DNA from: Lachnospiraceae bacterium
Lineage (GTDB): Bacteria; Bacillota_A; Clostridia; Lachnospirales; Lachnospiraceae
DNA: 34,448 nt
Direction: 5' to 3'
Assembly (NCBI GenBank): GCA_016291475.1
Contig: JAEEXJ010000025.1
Span: forward strand, 1-34,448
The position numbers and the translations under genes are program-made. Positions 15,767-25,434 of the stretch are shown in pieces (the first letter of the stretch is position 1; every line of letters begins with the position of its first letter). The notes beneath the pieces were generated by a model. The model searched no databases. It was given only the letters and a program-made list of their open reading frames with translations, and was not told the origin of the DNA.

Positions 15767-16690
15767 TTGGCATATATCATCAAAACAGCTCTGGAACTGG
15801 GCCTATTGTATGCACCCATACCGCTCGCCCTGTTTTTAAGTTTCAGGATCCTCAATATAGCAGATATGACAACTGACGGCTGCTTTGTTTTGGGCGCAGC
15901 CGTATCCGTAACCTGGGCTGCTGCCGGTCATCCTTTTCTGGGAATTCCCATGGCCATGGCAGCAGGCGTTCTTGCAGGTTTTGTCACTGCCCTGCTTCAG
16001 ACGAGGTTCGGTGTTCCCTCGATCCTTGCGGGCATCATAACCAATTTCGGTCTCTATACCGTGAACCTCATGGTAATGGGATGGAGTTCCAACGTGAACC
16101 TGCTCAAGACAGATACCTTGTTCACCATATTTGCCCGCAGGGCTTCTTTTGCGGGAGCCTACTCGGATATGCTACTTGTTGCATGCATCACTGCTCTTGC
16201 GGCTGCAGGTCTCATCTGGTTTCTGTCCACAAGACTCGGTCTCTCGATCCGCGCCACCGGCGATAATCCCGATATGGTACGAGCTTCTTCCGTAAATCCC
16301 AGATTTACGACAACAGTGGGATTATGCGTGGCAAACTCTCTCACCGCCCTTTCCGGCGCAATGGTAGGACAGTATCAGAATACCGTTGATATCAACAGCG
16401 GTACGGGTATCGTGGTCATAGCCCTTGCATGCCTCATTATCGGCGAGACCATTCTCGGTAAAAAGACCGTTTTTAAGGGCGCTGTTGCAGCCATTGTCGG
16501 TTCGATAATTTACAGGATCATTTACGCCATCGTCCTTAAAACAAGGATCGTCCCCATACAGGGACTTAAGCTCATGACCGCCCTGGTCGTTGCCTTTGCC
16601 ATAGCCTTTCCCACCATCAGGGATTATCTCAGGTTTATGCACAAAAAGCATATGTCATCCGTAAAGTTATCCGGAAAGGAGGACAAATAA
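15767..16690 (+). CDS. ABC transporter permease (COG4120 / TrpY type)
   Basis: The protein is 308 residues with about eight hydrophobic segments, of the BPD_transp_2 permease family (PF02653). The blocks FRILNIADMTTDGCFVLGAA and SILAGIITNFGLYTVNLMVM are typical of the COG4120 permease that pairs with COG2984 binding proteins. I place the start at TTG 15767-15769, which has GGGAGG seven bases upstream (15754-15759). The ATG at 15698 is in frame but would translate through the terminator hairpin and has no ribosome binding site. The ATPase gene follows one base after its stop. It should form the membrane channel of the importer, usually as a homodimer. Confidence 0.9.
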   Translation: MAYIIKTALELGLLYAPIPLALFLSFRILNIADMTTDGCFVLGAAVSVTWAAAGHPFLGIPMAMAAGVLAGFVTALLQTRFGVPSILAGIITNFGLYTVNLMVMGWSSNVNLLKTDTLFTIFARRASFAGAYSDMLLVACITALAAAGLIWFLSTRLGLSIRATGDNPDMVRASSVNPRFTTTVGLCVANSLTALSGAMVGQYQNTVDINSGTGIVVIALACLIIGETILGKKTVFKGAVAAIVGSIIYRIIYAIVLKTRIVPIQGLKLMTALVVAFAIAFPTIRDYLRFMHKKHMSSVKLSGKEDK

Positions 16691-16691
16691 G

Positions 16692-17492
16692 ATGCTTGAG
16701 ATCAGAAATATAAGCAAAACCTTCGCACCCGGCACGGTAAATGAAAAAAAGGCCTTAAGCGGACTGTCACTTAATGTAGAGGACGGTGACTTTATCACCA
16801 TAATCGGTTCGAACGGAGCCGGAAAATCGACCCTATTCAACGCCATTGCAGGTTCTTTCTTTGTCGATGACGGTTCTATTTTCCTCGGAGGACAGGATAT
16901 AACTTATCTTGAGGAGCATAAAAGAAGCCGTGTGATTGGACGTATGTTCCAGGATCCTCTTAAAGGCACCGCTCCTTCCATGACCATCGAAGAAAACCTT
17001 GCGCTTGCTTACCTCAGATCCTCGGAGGGAACCTCTCCTTTCAGCAGGATATCCGCTAGAGACAAAAAGAATTTCAGGGAACAGCTCTCCAAGCTGGGAA
17101 TGGGACTCGAGGACAGAATGAGGGATCCTGTAGGATTATTATCCGGCGGCCAGAGACAGGCTCTTACGCTCCTTATGGCTACCATAGTCACACCGAAAGT
17201 TCTCCTTCTGGATGAACACACGGCGGCACTTGATCCCGGAACCGCAGAAAAGGTAATAGAGCTTACAAAAAGCATAGTTGAAGGCGGACACATCACCTGT
17301 CTTATGATCACTCACAATATGAAACAGGCACTGAACACCGGAAACAGAACTTTTCTGATGAATAACGGTCATATCGTGCTTGATGTAAGCGGGGAAGAAA
17401 GAGCCGCTCTTACTCCCAAAGATCTCATAGAGAAATTCAAGAATAAGGTCGGAGAAGAACTTGATAACGACCGAATCCTTCTTTCCACCTGA
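16692..17492 (+). CDS. ABC transporter ATP-binding protein (COG1101 / TrpZ type)
   Basis: The 266-residue protein is a complete ABC ATPase. Walker A is GSNGAGKST (39-47), the signature motif is LSGGQRQ (150-156), and Walker B is VLLLDEHTAALD (170-181). The LDEH in place of the usual LDEP is a trait of the COG1101 group. AGGAGG ends about nine bases before the ATG, and the gene begins one base after the permease stop, so translation is likely coupled. It powers the importer formed with the lipoprotein and permease. A strong terminator follows 14 bases after the stop. Confidence 0.94.
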   Translation: MLEIRNISKTFAPGTVNEKKALSGLSLNVEDGDFITIIGSNGAGKSTLFNAIAGSFFVDDGSIFLGGQDITYLEEHKRSRVIGRMFQDPLKGTAPSMTIEENLALAYLRSSEGTSPFSRISARDKKNFREQLSKLGMGLEDRMRDPVGLLSGGQRQALTLLMATIVTPKVLLLDEHTAALDPGTAEKVIELTKSIVEGGHITCLMITHNMKQALNTGNRTFLMNNGHIVLDVSGEERAALTPKDLIEKFKNKVGEELDNDRILLST

Positions 17493-17506
17493 TAAAGATA
17501 CACGCA

Positions 17507-17535
17507 AAAAGAGGACCCATTCAGGGTCCTCTTTT
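17507..17535. terminator. Bidirectional Rho-independent terminator
   Basis: The arms AAAAGAGGACCC (17507-17518) and GGGTCCTCTTTT (17524-17535) form a perfect 12-base-pair stem with a five-base loop. T-runs flank it on both strands, so it can end the ABC importer operon (plus) and the DUF3048 gene (minus), which converge here. Confidence 0.9.
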
Positions 17536-17547
17536 AATATCAGATGA

Positions 17548-18780
17548 TCAATATATCGTAAAGGTCTTATATTTATCCCATACAAGGCATACCCAGGTCT
17601 TTCCCTTGTTGAGGATCACTTCGTCACCGGTCTCGGCATCATAATATCTTGTCTGCGCATAAACCGAAGAGTTATAGTTCAGATCTTTATCGAAAGGAAG
17701 GTCTCTTTTCCATACGAGAGGTATACACTTTCCGTTGGTAAAAAGAACTCCCTCTCCGACTCCGGCTACATTGAAATTCATATAACCGAGCTCGTCATTC
17801 GCAAACCTCTCGCCGGATACGAACTTGATGATCACATTCGTAACCGCAACCTGCTCTCCGTTATATTCGTCGATATGGGGAGCTCCGTTCTGATATCTGT
17901 AGTACAGCCTGTCCTCTGCGTTATATTCGAAATAAGGATTCAGCTCACTGTATCCGTTGGGTGCGGACTGGTTTGAATTGCCGCCGGGATAGATAATATC
18001 TACATCGGGGTATTTCTCATACTCAGCCAGATGTGCATCGGTTGCGAAAACAAGAGGGAATGTGTAATCGGATGTAGGATACTTTGTATCATATCCGAGT
18101 CTTGATACAGCCGAATTATAACCTTCTATCGTCATCAGTCCGGTATATTCAAGGGAATATCCCTGATCCTGACGCTCTTTATCTCTCGAGAACGCTTCAT
18201 CCGCAGTAACATCTACTCCGTGTACCGAAGCACTGACATTGTCTACAAGATTACTGTTCAGAAGAGGGCCTACGTAAGCCTCGGCAAGTCCCCAATTACA
18301 ATAGATCGCATCGTAGCTGAGCGATTCAAGCAGGAAATAATGCCTGCTGCTTCGGATAGGCTCGATATACTCAAGATCCCCGTAGTTCTGGAAAATACCC
18401 ATGAGTCTGGTGCAGCTGCATTTTTCCATGGGAGCTTCATATACGACGTCCGCATAGGATATTCCGTACTGAGGAAGCGCATTGCGGTTATTGGGTATCA
18501 TGACCGCCATGGGCCTTCTGTATGCTATCTCGGTATCGACCCATTCACCGGTCAGATAACTCTCTACCTTACCGTCTTTTTCATATCTCTCGCCTATCGC
18601 CATAAGTCCGGGATCATACTGGTTGGTCGAACTCGGGCCCGGTGACGGAGCCGTAGTCGGTTCGGTAGTGGTTGCCGGATCCTGATGGGGCTGGTAATCC
18701 GAAGGACTGCATCCTGTGATCAGGACAGCGAGTGCCGCAGCCATATATATACTTTTTTTAGCTATTTTCTTAAGATGCAT
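17548..18780 (-). CDS. DUF3048-containing lipoprotein (YerB-like)
   Basis: The 410-residue protein has a lipoprotein signal with lipobox LITGC (Cys24), then a Thr/Pro-rich linker (about 36-52), and a DUF3048 domain. Signature parts are RRPMAVMIPNNRNALPQYG, ADVVYEAPMEKCSCTRLMG and EPIRSSRHYFLLE. B. subtilis YerB is the known relative; its role is not settled. The protein should be anchored outside the cell membrane. The start ATG at 18780 has only a weak ribosome binding site. It is downstream of tRNA-Leu on the same strand, and no terminator separates them, so it could share the tRNA promoter. Confidence 0.92.
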   Translation of the reverse strand: MHLKKIAKKSIYMAAALAVLITGCSPSDYQPHQDPATTTEPTTAPSPGPSSTNQYDPGLMAIGERYEKDGKVESYLTGEWVDTEIAYRRPMAVMIPNNRNALPQYGISYADVVYEAPMEKCSCTRLMGIFQNYGDLEYIEPIRSSRHYFLLESLSYDAIYCNWGLAEAYVGPLLNSNLVDNVSASVHGVDVTADEAFSRDKERQDQGYSLEYTGLMTIEGYNSAVSRLGYDTKYPTSDYTFPLVFATDAHLAEYEKYPDVDIIYPGGNSNQSAPNGYSELNPYFEYNAEDRLYYRYQNGAPHIDEYNGEQVAVTNVIIKFVSGERFANDELGYMNFNVAGVGEGVLFTNGKCIPLVWKRDLPFDKDLNYNSSVYAQTRYYDAETGDEVILNKGKTWVCLVWDKYKTFTIY

Positions 18781-18822
18781 AATCTTATAAGTATCAAAAA
18801 AATAAATATTTATATGTTAAAA

Positions 18823-18906
18823 TGCGGGTAGCCGGACTCGAACCGGCACGGAGTCGCCCCCGAGGGATTTTAAGTCCCTTGCGTCTACCTATTTCGCCAT
18901 ACCCGC
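18823..18906 (-). tRNA. tRNA-Leu (anticodon TAA)
   Basis: The 84-base gene folds as a class II tRNA. The acceptor stem is GCGGGTA with TACCCGC, the anticodon stem AGGGA/TCCCT encloses loop CTTAAAA with anticodon TAA, a long variable arm is present, and the T loop reads GGTTCGAGTCC. It decodes UUA. CCA is not encoded after the discriminator A, so the CCA-adding enzyme encoded at 27443-28783 is needed to complete it. It lies 27 bases after the GH13 stop codon. Confidence 0.97.
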
Positions 18907-18927
18907 ATGCTTAATCTGCAAGTGAGA

Positions 18928-18956
18928 ATTTTATCATACAGATTTATAAAAAGCAA
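18928..18956 (-). promoter_or_regulatory. Candidate promoter of tRNA-Leu
   Basis: TTGCTT (18956-18951) and TAAAAT (18933-18928) are separated by 17 bases, with a TGA extension in front of the -10 box. The -35 box lies inside the end of the GH13 gene. Transcription would begin near 18921, about 15 bases before the tRNA. Confidence 0.55.
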
Positions 18957-21045
18957 GAATAGCGGCTGATTCGGGTGGTACGGTTATATCCAATATTCCG
19001 CATTTTAAGCTGTACTGTTCGCCACCCATATTATAACCGTTTTTGTCTGTGGCAAAAACAGTCTTCATGATGCCGGATCTGGTGGTTCCGATCTCCCATA
19101 CGGTCAGGTCCTTATGAACCGGCGTATCGTTATTATTGATTATCACCAGGATCTGTTCGTTTCTGTCAAATCTTCCGTATGCGAGGAAATTGTAATCACT
19201 GTCCACCATTTTGATGGAACCGGTCCTGAATACGGGATGTCTGTTTCTTAGTGAGATCAGATCCCTGTGAAAAGAGATCATCTCTTTATCTTCACGCCCC
19301 CAGGGATAGGTTCGTCTGTTATCGGGATCCGTAAATCCGCATACCCCGGCTTCGTCGCCGTAGTAGATGGTAGGAGCTCCCATCCATGTCATCTGTATCA
19401 CGACAGCTTCCCTGAAAACCGCCTTATCAATGTTCTTTTCAGCCGCTTCCGGTCCAAGTGTTCCGGTTCTTCCGACCATGTGATTGGTTCTGGTCAGAAA
19501 TCGGGAATGATCGTGGTTTGAAAGTTCATTCATGGCCGACTGCATGCTGGGAGTAGAGAAAGTTGCTCCGTGATGCGTCATTGCACCCCAAAATGCGTCC
19601 GCATTTCCCAAAAGATCTTCCCTGAAATCATCGGAATGCTTATCCATTCCCGTAAGGAACCAGGTGACAGGCTCCATGAACGCGTCATAGTTCATTACGG
19701 AGTCCCATTCATCACCCTGAAGCCAGGCTTTTTTATCTCCGTAATGCTCTGCCAGTATGAGTGCATTGGGATTTGCTTCTTTAACCGTTTTGCGGAATCT
19801 TTTCCAGAATTTGTGATTATAGTCCTGGGAATGACCCAGATCTGCAGCTACATCCAGTCTCCATCCGTCAGCACAGAAGGGTTCGGAAACCCATTTTGCC
19901 GCGATTTTTAAGACATAGTCCACCAGTTCCTCGGATCCCTCGTAATTAAGCTTCGGAAGAGTATCATATCCCCACCATCCGTCATATGAACCGTTGTAGG
20001 GCCATCCGGATTCGTTATTGAATGAGAAATAGTTATGATAAGGGCTTGAAGAACTTACATACGCTCCCTTGTCATAGCCGTCTTCATTTTCGTAAATCCT
20101 CTCCCTGTCCATCCATTTGTTGAAAGAGCCGCAATGGTTGAACACTCCGTCCAGGATTACCTTCATTCCTCTTTTATGAGCTTCCTTAACAACTTTTATA
20201 AAAAGCTCGTCACTTGCCGTAAGATTGGCCATTCCGGCAACTCTTCTGATGTATCTGGTTGCCTGTCTGTTCTCCGTAGCACCCTCAGGGAGCAGATCTC
20301 CTTCATCGTCCACGATCTTGCCGAAATGAGGATCTATATGATCATAGTCCTGAATATCATATTTGTGATTCGAAGGGGATACGAAAAGAGGATTAAAATA
20401 GATGACCTCAACTCCGAGACTTTTCAGGTAATCCATCTTATCGAGAACGCCCTGCAGGTCTCCGCCGTAGAAATTCCTCACATCCATCTGTGAGGGCGGG
20501 GCATACCAGTCCTCTACCTTGTGTACGGGTTGTCCTATATAAAGATATTCATTATCAAGTACATCATTGGTCTTGTCACCGTTACAGAAGCGGTCCACAT
20601 AGATCTGGTACATGACCGCACCCTTGCTCCATTCCGGAGTAGAAAATCCCGGAAAAACAACAAAATCATAATACTCATTGGGATCGGTAACGGCGCCCCT
20701 TGAGTCAAAATATACCTTAAGAGCTCCGGAGATTATCTCGAAGTGATAAGCTATCTTCTTATCGGATACCTCCATACGGGTCTCGTAGTAATCGAAATGT
20801 CTTTCCGTCTCGGTTTTGGTCATGACGAATCTTTTGCTGCCGCTGACAAGAAGAACTACATCCACATTATTCTTGGCCGTTCTGAACCTTACGGTGATCT
20901 CCTCGCCGGGCTCAGGTTCTTCGGGACTTAAGTAATTAGATGTGGTATCGGAATAGAGAGCCCTAATATTAAATACGGCTCTCATTGAGAGAATATAGTC
21001 CTGATTGTTCAGAACTCTCTTCCGGTGTATTAAATCTGCAGACAT
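18934..21045 (-). CDS. GH13 alpha-amylase family enzyme (neopullulanase/cyclomaltodextrinase type)
   Basis: The 703-residue protein has an N-terminal beta domain (about 20-125) resembling CBM34, then a GH13 barrel and a C-terminal beta domain. All conserved regions are visible: DGVFNH (about 299), GWRLDVA with nucleophile D398, ILAEHYGD with E433, and LSNHDHSR with D512. The entry motif AVMYQIYVDRFCNGD and the N-terminal domain fit the neopullulanase/maltogenic amylase group, which cleave maltodextrins or cyclodextrins inside the cell; no signal peptide is seen. I chose ATG at 21045 because GGAGGG lies just upstream; an in-frame ATG at 21060 has no ribosome binding site. It is probably expressed alone from its own promoter. 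Exact specificity is inferred. Confidence 0.9.
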   Translation of the reverse strand: MSADLIHRKRVLNNQDYILSMRAVFNIRALYSDTTSNYLSPEEPEPGEEITVRFRTAKNNVDVVLLVSGSKRFVMTKTETERHFDYYETRMEVSDKKIAYHFEIISGALKVYFDSRGAVTDPNEYYDFVVFPGFSTPEWSKGAVMYQIYVDRFCNGDKTNDVLDNEYLYIGQPVHKVEDWYAPPSQMDVRNFYGGDLQGVLDKMDYLKSLGVEVIYFNPLFVSPSNHKYDIQDYDHIDPHFGKIVDDEGDLLPEGATENRQATRYIRRVAGMANLTASDELFIKVVKEAHKRGMKVILDGVFNHCGSFNKWMDRERIYENEDGYDKGAYVSSSSPYHNYFSFNNESGWPYNGSYDGWWGYDTLPKLNYEGSEELVDYVLKIAAKWVSEPFCADGWRLDVAADLGHSQDYNHKFWKRFRKTVKEANPNALILAEHYGDKKAWLQGDEWDSVMNYDAFMEPVTWFLTGMDKHSDDFREDLLGNADAFWGAMTHHGATFSTPSMQSAMNELSNHDHSRFLTRTNHMVGRTGTLGPEAAEKNIDKAVFREAVVIQMTWMGAPTIYYGDEAGVCGFTDPDNRRTYPWGREDKEMISFHRDLISLRNRHPVFRTGSIKMVDSDYNFLAYGRFDRNEQILVIINNNDTPVHKDLTVWEIGTTRSGIMKTVFATDKNGYNMGGEQYSLKCGILDITVPPESAAILAFYKSV

Positions 21046-21079
21046 ACAACCCTCCGCCATGTCTATAAAACCACAAAAT

Positions 21080-21108
21080 ATTGTAGCTCATTTCCATTCC
21101 CTACACAA
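21080..21108 (-). promoter_or_regulatory. Candidate promoter of the GH13 gene
   Basis: TTGTGT (21108-21103) and TACAAT (21085-21080) are separated by 17 bases on the minus strand. Transcription would start near 21073, about 28 bases before ATG 21045. The promoter lies just downstream of the ftsH terminator. Confidence 0.55.
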
Positions 21109-21122
21109 GTTAAACGAAAAAG

Positions 21123-21153
21123 AAAAAAGACAGCCGGGGAAGCTGTCTTTTTT
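21123..21153. terminator. Rho-independent terminator of the ftsH operon
   Basis: AAAAAAGACAGC (21123-21134) and GCTGTCTTTTTT (21142-21153) form a perfect 12-base-pair stem with a seven-base loop and T-runs on both strands. It lies about 150 bases after the ftsH stop. Between them, 21154-21299 holds no gene that I can support; the only small structure is an AGATT/AATCT dyad. Confidence 0.85.
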
Positions 21154-21299
21154 CCAGAGAATCTATCTCTTTGGGGTATTTCCAAAACAAAATGTATTGG
21201 GGGTACGTGTATATAGTAGCACCGGGCCGTGTTTTGCAAAATGGCACAGATTCACAAATCTAACGAAGACTTTGTTATCTTTTTGTGCACTTTTTACAA

Positions 21300-23117
21300 T
21301 TAGTTTGATTCAAACAGAGCTTCAAACTCTTCTCTTCCTATTTTTTCCTTCTCAAGAAGAAGCTGTGCACACTTATGAAGAACATCTTCGTGCTGAAGGA
21401 TCAGGTCTTTAGCCTTCTTGTAGCAGTCATCGATAATGCTTCTTACTTCCTTATCAATCTGGCTTGCAACGTCCTCACTGTGTGACTTGGCATGGGCAAG
21501 ATCGCGTCCTATAAAGACTTCATCATCCTCGTCATCGTAACATACGACGCCGATATTATCGCTCATACCGTATCTGGTAACCATGCTCTTGGCTTCTTTG
21601 GTAGCTTTCTTGATATCGGATGATGCGCCGGTAGTGATATCTCCGAATATGATCTCTTCGGCAATCCTGCCTCCGAGGGTGACCATGATATCCTGCAACA
21701 TCTTACCCTTGGAAAGGAACATTTCATCTCTGTCGGGAAGGGGCATCGTATAGCCTGCCGCGCCCACTCCGGTAGGAATGATGGATACCGAATAAACGGG
21801 ACCCACATCGGGAAGCACGTGGAACAGGATCGCATGTCCCGCCTCGTGATATGCAGTGATCTTCTTTTCCTTCTCGGAAATGATACGGCTCTTTTTCTCG
21901 GTTCCCATTCCGACCTTTACAAAAGCGGTCTTGATCTGTTCGGCGGTAATGAAGGGGCTTCCTGTCCTTGCAGCTCCGATAGCGGCTTCGTTCATAAGAT
22001 TCTCAAGATCCGCTCCGGTAAATCCAGCAGTCGTTCGTGCAATGTTCTCAAGATTTACATCCTCAGCAAGCTTTTTGTTTCTTGCATGAACTTTGAGGAT
22101 CTCTTCTCTTCCTGCCACATCGGGTCTCTGAACCGTAACCTTACGGTCAAATCTTCCGGGTCTTAAAATAGCGGGATCGAGGATGTCGACTCTGTTAGTA
22201 GCAGCCATTACGATGATTCCGGAGTTTTCCTTAAATCCGTCCATCTCAACAAGGAGCTGGTTTAGTGTCTGCTCTCTCTCGTCATGTCCGCCGCCCAGAC
22301 CGGTACCACGTCTTCTTGCCACCGCATCGATCTCATCGATGAAAATAATACAGGGCATGCGCTTTTTTGCTTCTTCAAACAGGTCTCTTACTCTGGATGC
22401 ACCGACACCTACGAACATCTCTACGAAGTCGGAACCTGAAATAGATAAGAAAGGTACCTTAGCTTCTCCCGCAACTGCCTTTGCAAGTAAAGTCTTACCT
22501 GTTCCGGGAGCACCCTCAAGAAGAACTCCTTTGGGGATTCTCGCTCCGAGGCTTGAATATTTACCGGGATCTTTGAGGAAGTCTACGATCTCGGCAAGTT
22601 CCTCTTTTTCTTCCTTAAGACCGGCAACATCAGCGAAGGTTATTTTTCCGTCGCCGTTTATGATGTTGATCCGGATCTTTCCGAAATTCATCATCCGGCT
22701 TCCCTGACTCTGTCCCTGAGCCGATCCGAAAAGCGCCGACAGCAGGAATACCGCAACAAATGCGAGCAGGATTATGGGAATCAGGATATTAACTATCCAG
22801 TTGGTGACAGCCTTATCTTTGATAACGGGATCGATACCGGCTTCTCTCAGCACCGCATCCGCTTCGTTTACATTCGTGACATATACTCTCTGGATAGCTC
22901 CGTTCTTAAACTTGACCGCAACATATCCGGTACTTCCCGACGCGTCAGGTGTTATCTCACACGCCACAATTTTACCCTCTGTCAGATCGCTTTGAAGCTG
23001 CCCGTATGAGTATGATGTGGAATTCCCCTTAAGGGTCTGCAACAGCCATACAAGCACCAGTATGAAAAAGATCAGCCACAGATAGGATCTGAACGGGTTT
23101 CTAGCACTTTTTTCCAA
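21300..23117 (-). CDS. ftsH: ATP-dependent zinc metalloprotease FtsH
   Basis: FtsH is a membrane-anchored AAA+ protease that extracts and degrades membrane and regulatory proteins. The 605-residue protein has two membrane segments (about 12-28 and 106-130) around an extracytoplasmic domain, then the AAA+ module with Walker A GAPGTGKT (202-209), Walker B IIFIDEID (257-264) and the pore motif near FVGVGA. The zinc site HEAGH is at 424-428. The start is TTG at 23117-23115, with GGAGGA seven bases upstream. It is the last gene of the tilS-hpt-ftsH group, in the common Firmicutes order, and lies 19 bases after hpt. Confidence 0.98.
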   Translation of the reverse strand: MEKSARNPFRSYLWLIFFILVLVWLLQTLKGNSTSYSYGQLQSDLTEGKIVACEITPDASGSTGYVAVKFKNGAIQRVYVTNVNEADAVLREAGIDPVIKDKAVTNWIVNILIPIILLAFVAVFLLSALFGSAQGQSQGSRMMNFGKIRINIINGDGKITFADVAGLKEEKEELAEIVDFLKDPGKYSSLGARIPKGVLLEGAPGTGKTLLAKAVAGEAKVPFLSISGSDFVEMFVGVGASRVRDLFEEAKKRMPCIIFIDEIDAVARRRGTGLGGGHDEREQTLNQLLVEMDGFKENSGIIVMAATNRVDILDPAILRPGRFDRKVTVQRPDVAGREEILKVHARNKKLAEDVNLENIARTTAGFTGADLENLMNEAAIGAARTGSPFITAEQIKTAFVKVGMGTEKKSRIISEKEKKITAYHEAGHAILFHVLPDVGPVYSVSIIPTGVGAAGYTMPLPDRDEMFLSKGKMLQDIMVTLGGRIAEEIIFGDITTGASSDIKKATKEAKSMVTRYGMSDNIGVVCYDDEDDEVFIGRDLAHAKSHSEDVASQIDKEVRSIIDDCYKKAKDLILQHEDVLHKCAQLLLEKEKIGREEFEALFESN

Positions 23118-23136
23118 AATAATTCCTCCAAACGGA

Positions 23137-23661
23137 TCAATCGAACTTTACAACACCAATATAAGGCAGATTTCTGTATCTCTGATCGTAATCAAGACCG
23201 TAACCCACCACAAACTCATCGGGAATCTGAAATCCCGTATAAGCCACATCAACCTCCGTAACACGTCTCGAAGGTTTGTCGAGAAGAGTGCAGAGCTTAA
23301 GAGATCTGGGGCCTCTTTCGGAGAGCATCTTCAGAAGATAGCTGAGGGTCCTTCCGCTGTCTACGATATCCTCCACAACGATGACATCCTTATCCTTAAG
23401 GGGCTCGTCAAGATCCTTGACTATCTTGATGAGTCCGCTGGATTCCGTTCCGGAACCGTAGCTTGAAGCACTCATGAAATCAAGAGAGGTATCAAGCTTG
23501 ATGCGTTTTGCAAGCTCGCACATAAAGAAAGCACCACCTTTAAGTACGCATACAAGATGAACCTGCTTACCGGCATAATCCTTGGTTATCTGGTCTCCGA
23601 TCTCCTGGATTCTCTTATCCACTTCTTCTTCAGTGAGCATTACTTCAACATGTTCTGCCAT
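23137..23661 (-). CDS. hpt: Hypoxanthine phosphoribosyltransferase
   Basis: This enzyme converts hypoxanthine or guanine and PRPP to IMP or GMP in purine salvage. The 174-residue protein has the PRPP-binding motif [14 protein letters not shown] (93-106), the flexible-loop region [13 protein letters not shown], and the C-terminal NLPYIGVV. It overlaps the end of tilS by 17 bases, so the two are coupled. In several Firmicutes Hpt and TilS also regulate ftsH expression together, and here they lie directly upstream of ftsH. Confidence 0.97.
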   Translation of the reverse strand: MAEHVEVMLTEEEVDKRIQEIGDQITKDYAGKQVHLVCVLKGGAFFMCELAKRIKLDTSLDFMSASSYGSGTESSGLIKIVKDLDEPLKDKDVIVVEDIVDSGRTLSYLLKMLSERGPRSLKLCTLLDKPSRRVTEVDVAYTGFQIPDEFVVGYGLDYDQRYRNLPYIGVVKFD

Positions 23662-25093
23662 TTTTAGTCTCCACCTCGACTTTCAGTATATTAACGGTAT
23701 CTTCGGTCAACTTGGCACTGTCTCCCATCCTGTATCCCAAAACCCACAAAACCTCGCTTCCGATGGCAAGGACACGTATTTTATCCTTCTCCGGAGCTGA
23801 AAGCTTAAGGTCAGTCAGATAATCACTGACGGATTTCTTACAGGGATTCCCCACCCTGTCTCTGATAACAAGATAATCACCGCTCCTTCTGGCTCTTATC
23901 TCATAGGCCGGAGATCCGGTGATACCGAATTTAGATGATATGAGGGATATTTTATCACAATCAAAATATTTAGTGTACCTGTTAAGCGGATTTGAAGGGT
24001 CAAACAAAACATCCTTCTCTCCCTGCGACAGATCGGTTGCCTTCATAACCGTTACTTCCGCAGCGGGGCCGCTGTCATTGTCGTCTGATCCCTCACCGTA
24101 AGTCAAAGCAATCCTGTCATGAGAAAAATCGGCTGAGATTCCGTAGGGAAGGTCAAGGTGTTTACCGCTCTCCGCACCTGCCATATCAAGAACCGCCCTC
24201 GCATGTACCTCACCGATGTCTTTTTTCCCGGGCGTCATGGACGTAAGAACCTTCACAATAAGCATGGATGCGATAACTTCCGGAAGGTCGTTAAATGCCT
24301 TTTTATCGATCATGGTGACATTACCGTCCGAGCTGAGGATTACGGTTTTACAGGCATCCTCCACCACATTGTCCAGATATTCGGTAATGTCCCTTAGCTT
24401 ACGCGATGCGGATGCAATATGACCCGGTGCCGCAGAACATATCTTGGAAGCCTCGGGCAAGATCAGATTCCTGATGCGGTTTCTTGCATATGAAGTATCG
24501 GAATTGGTACTGTCGGTCCTGAAATCCCTTCCGATACTTTCCAGATATTCCTCAATATCTTCTCTGGTGGCATTCAAAAGCGGTCTTATGATCCGGTCTC
24601 TTCTGTCCGCAATACCGGAAAGCCCTCTTATACCGCTTCCCCGGAAAAGATTGAACAAAAACGTTTCGGCACTGTCCTCGATATGGTGAGCTACCGCGAT
24701 CCTCACGCTTCCCGAAGGCAGGTTCTCATCCCTCTCCCAGGCGGCGGCTTCTTTTTCGAAGCTGTCGTATCTGAGCTTTCTTCCGGCCTCTTCTTCAGAG
24801 CAGCCGTAAGTTTTAGCCATTTGCGGAACGTCTTCTTTTATCTCTTTGAAAAATAAACCTTCTTTTTCACAGATATTTCTGACAAACAGAGAATCCTCAT
24901 CTGCATCAATACCGCGGATCATATGATTTATGTGCAAAACACGGATATTTTCCGCGGGCAGAAATTTTTTCATCAAAAATAAAAGGCAGATAGAATCTGC
25001 CCCGCCGGATACTCCTATGACAAGGCGGACAGGTCCGCCTGCCATAATTTCATCCATATATTCTTTACAGACGATCTCGGCTTTGGTTAACAC
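23645..25093 (-). CDS. tilS: tRNA(Ile)-lysidine synthase
   Basis: TilS changes C34 of the CAU-anticodon tRNA-Ile to lysidine, so that it reads AUA and accepts isoleucine. The 482-residue protein has the PP-loop SGGADS (29-34) of N-type ATP pyrophosphatases, followed by HINHMIRG, HHIEDSAETFLFNLFRGSG and a C-terminal TilS domain. The start is GTG at 25093, overlapping the divIC stop by one base (TAGTG). It overlaps hpt downstream. Length and order are typical of Firmicutes. Confidence 0.96.
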   Translation of the reverse strand: MLTKAEIVCKEYMDEIMAGGPVRLVIGVSGGADSICLLFLMKKFLPAENIRVLHINHMIRGIDADEDSLFVRNICEKEGLFFKEIKEDVPQMAKTYGCSEEEAGRKLRYDSFEKEAAAWERDENLPSGSVRIAVAHHIEDSAETFLFNLFRGSGIRGLSGIADRRDRIIRPLLNATREDIEEYLESIGRDFRTDSTNSDTSYARNRIRNLILPEASKICSAAPGHIASASRKLRDITEYLDNVVEDACKTVILSSDGNVTMIDKKAFNDLPEVIASMLIVKVLTSMTPGKKDIGEVHARAVLDMAGAESGKHLDLPYGISADFSHDRIALTYGEGSDDNDSGPAAEVTVMKATDLSQGEKDVLFDPSNPLNRYTKYFDCDKISLISSKFGITGSPAYEIRARRSGDYLVIRDRVGNPCKKSVSDYLTDLKLSAPEKDKIRVLAIGSEVLWVLGYRMGDSAKLTEDTVNILKVEVETKNGRTC

Positions 25094-25434
25094 TAATTAT
25101 CCTCGAGTCTAAAGACTATTTCACCTTCATTGACCAATCCGAGCTTCTCATGAGCCTGCTCCTCGGCATACGCCTTTGTCTGAACGTACTTCTCGAGTTC
25201 GTTCAGCTCTTCGGCTCTTTCGAGTTCGGATGCAATCTCCTCATCAAGCGCCTGATCCTGCTCTTCATATACTCCGAGTCTGGATTTGACATCCTTGATC
25301 TGGATCATGACAACGACCGTGATCATCAATATAATGATCGCTGCGGTAACATATCCGTAAGCGCCCGATCTTCTGCGGCGCTTTTCCATTGCGGTCTGCT
25401 TTTTCTTTCTAGCTTTGTTTAAGGCAGTTGTCAT
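25093..25434 (-). CDS. divIC: Septum formation initiator DivIC/FtsB family protein
   Basis: DivIC is a small bitopic division protein that works with FtsL and DivIB at the septum. The 113-residue protein has a basic cytoplasmic head (KARKKKQTAMEKRRRRS), one membrane helix (about 30-47, ITVVVMIQI) and an external coiled coil ending in the family motif AHEKLGLVNEGEIVF. I place the start at ATG 25434, which overlaps the rqcP stop (TGATG) and has GAGG seven bases upstream; a GTG one codon earlier is also open. It lies directly before tilS. In spore formers spoIIE often lies between them and is absent here. Confidence 0.92.
   Translation of the reverse strand: MTTALNKARKKKQTAMEKRRRRSGAYGYVTAAIIILMITVVVMIQIKDVKSRLGVYEEQDQALDEEIASELERAEELNELEKYVQTKAYAEEQAHEKLGLVNEGEIVFRLEDN

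Noticed and set aside
18781..18822. Terminator after tRNA-Leu
   Set aside because: An ATAAATATTTAT palindrome with T residues is present, but it is all A/T and has no loop, too weak to claim.
21154..21299. Small gene between ftsH and its terminator
   Set aside because: No frame with a ribosome binding site and convincing composition was found. Only a small dyad is visible.
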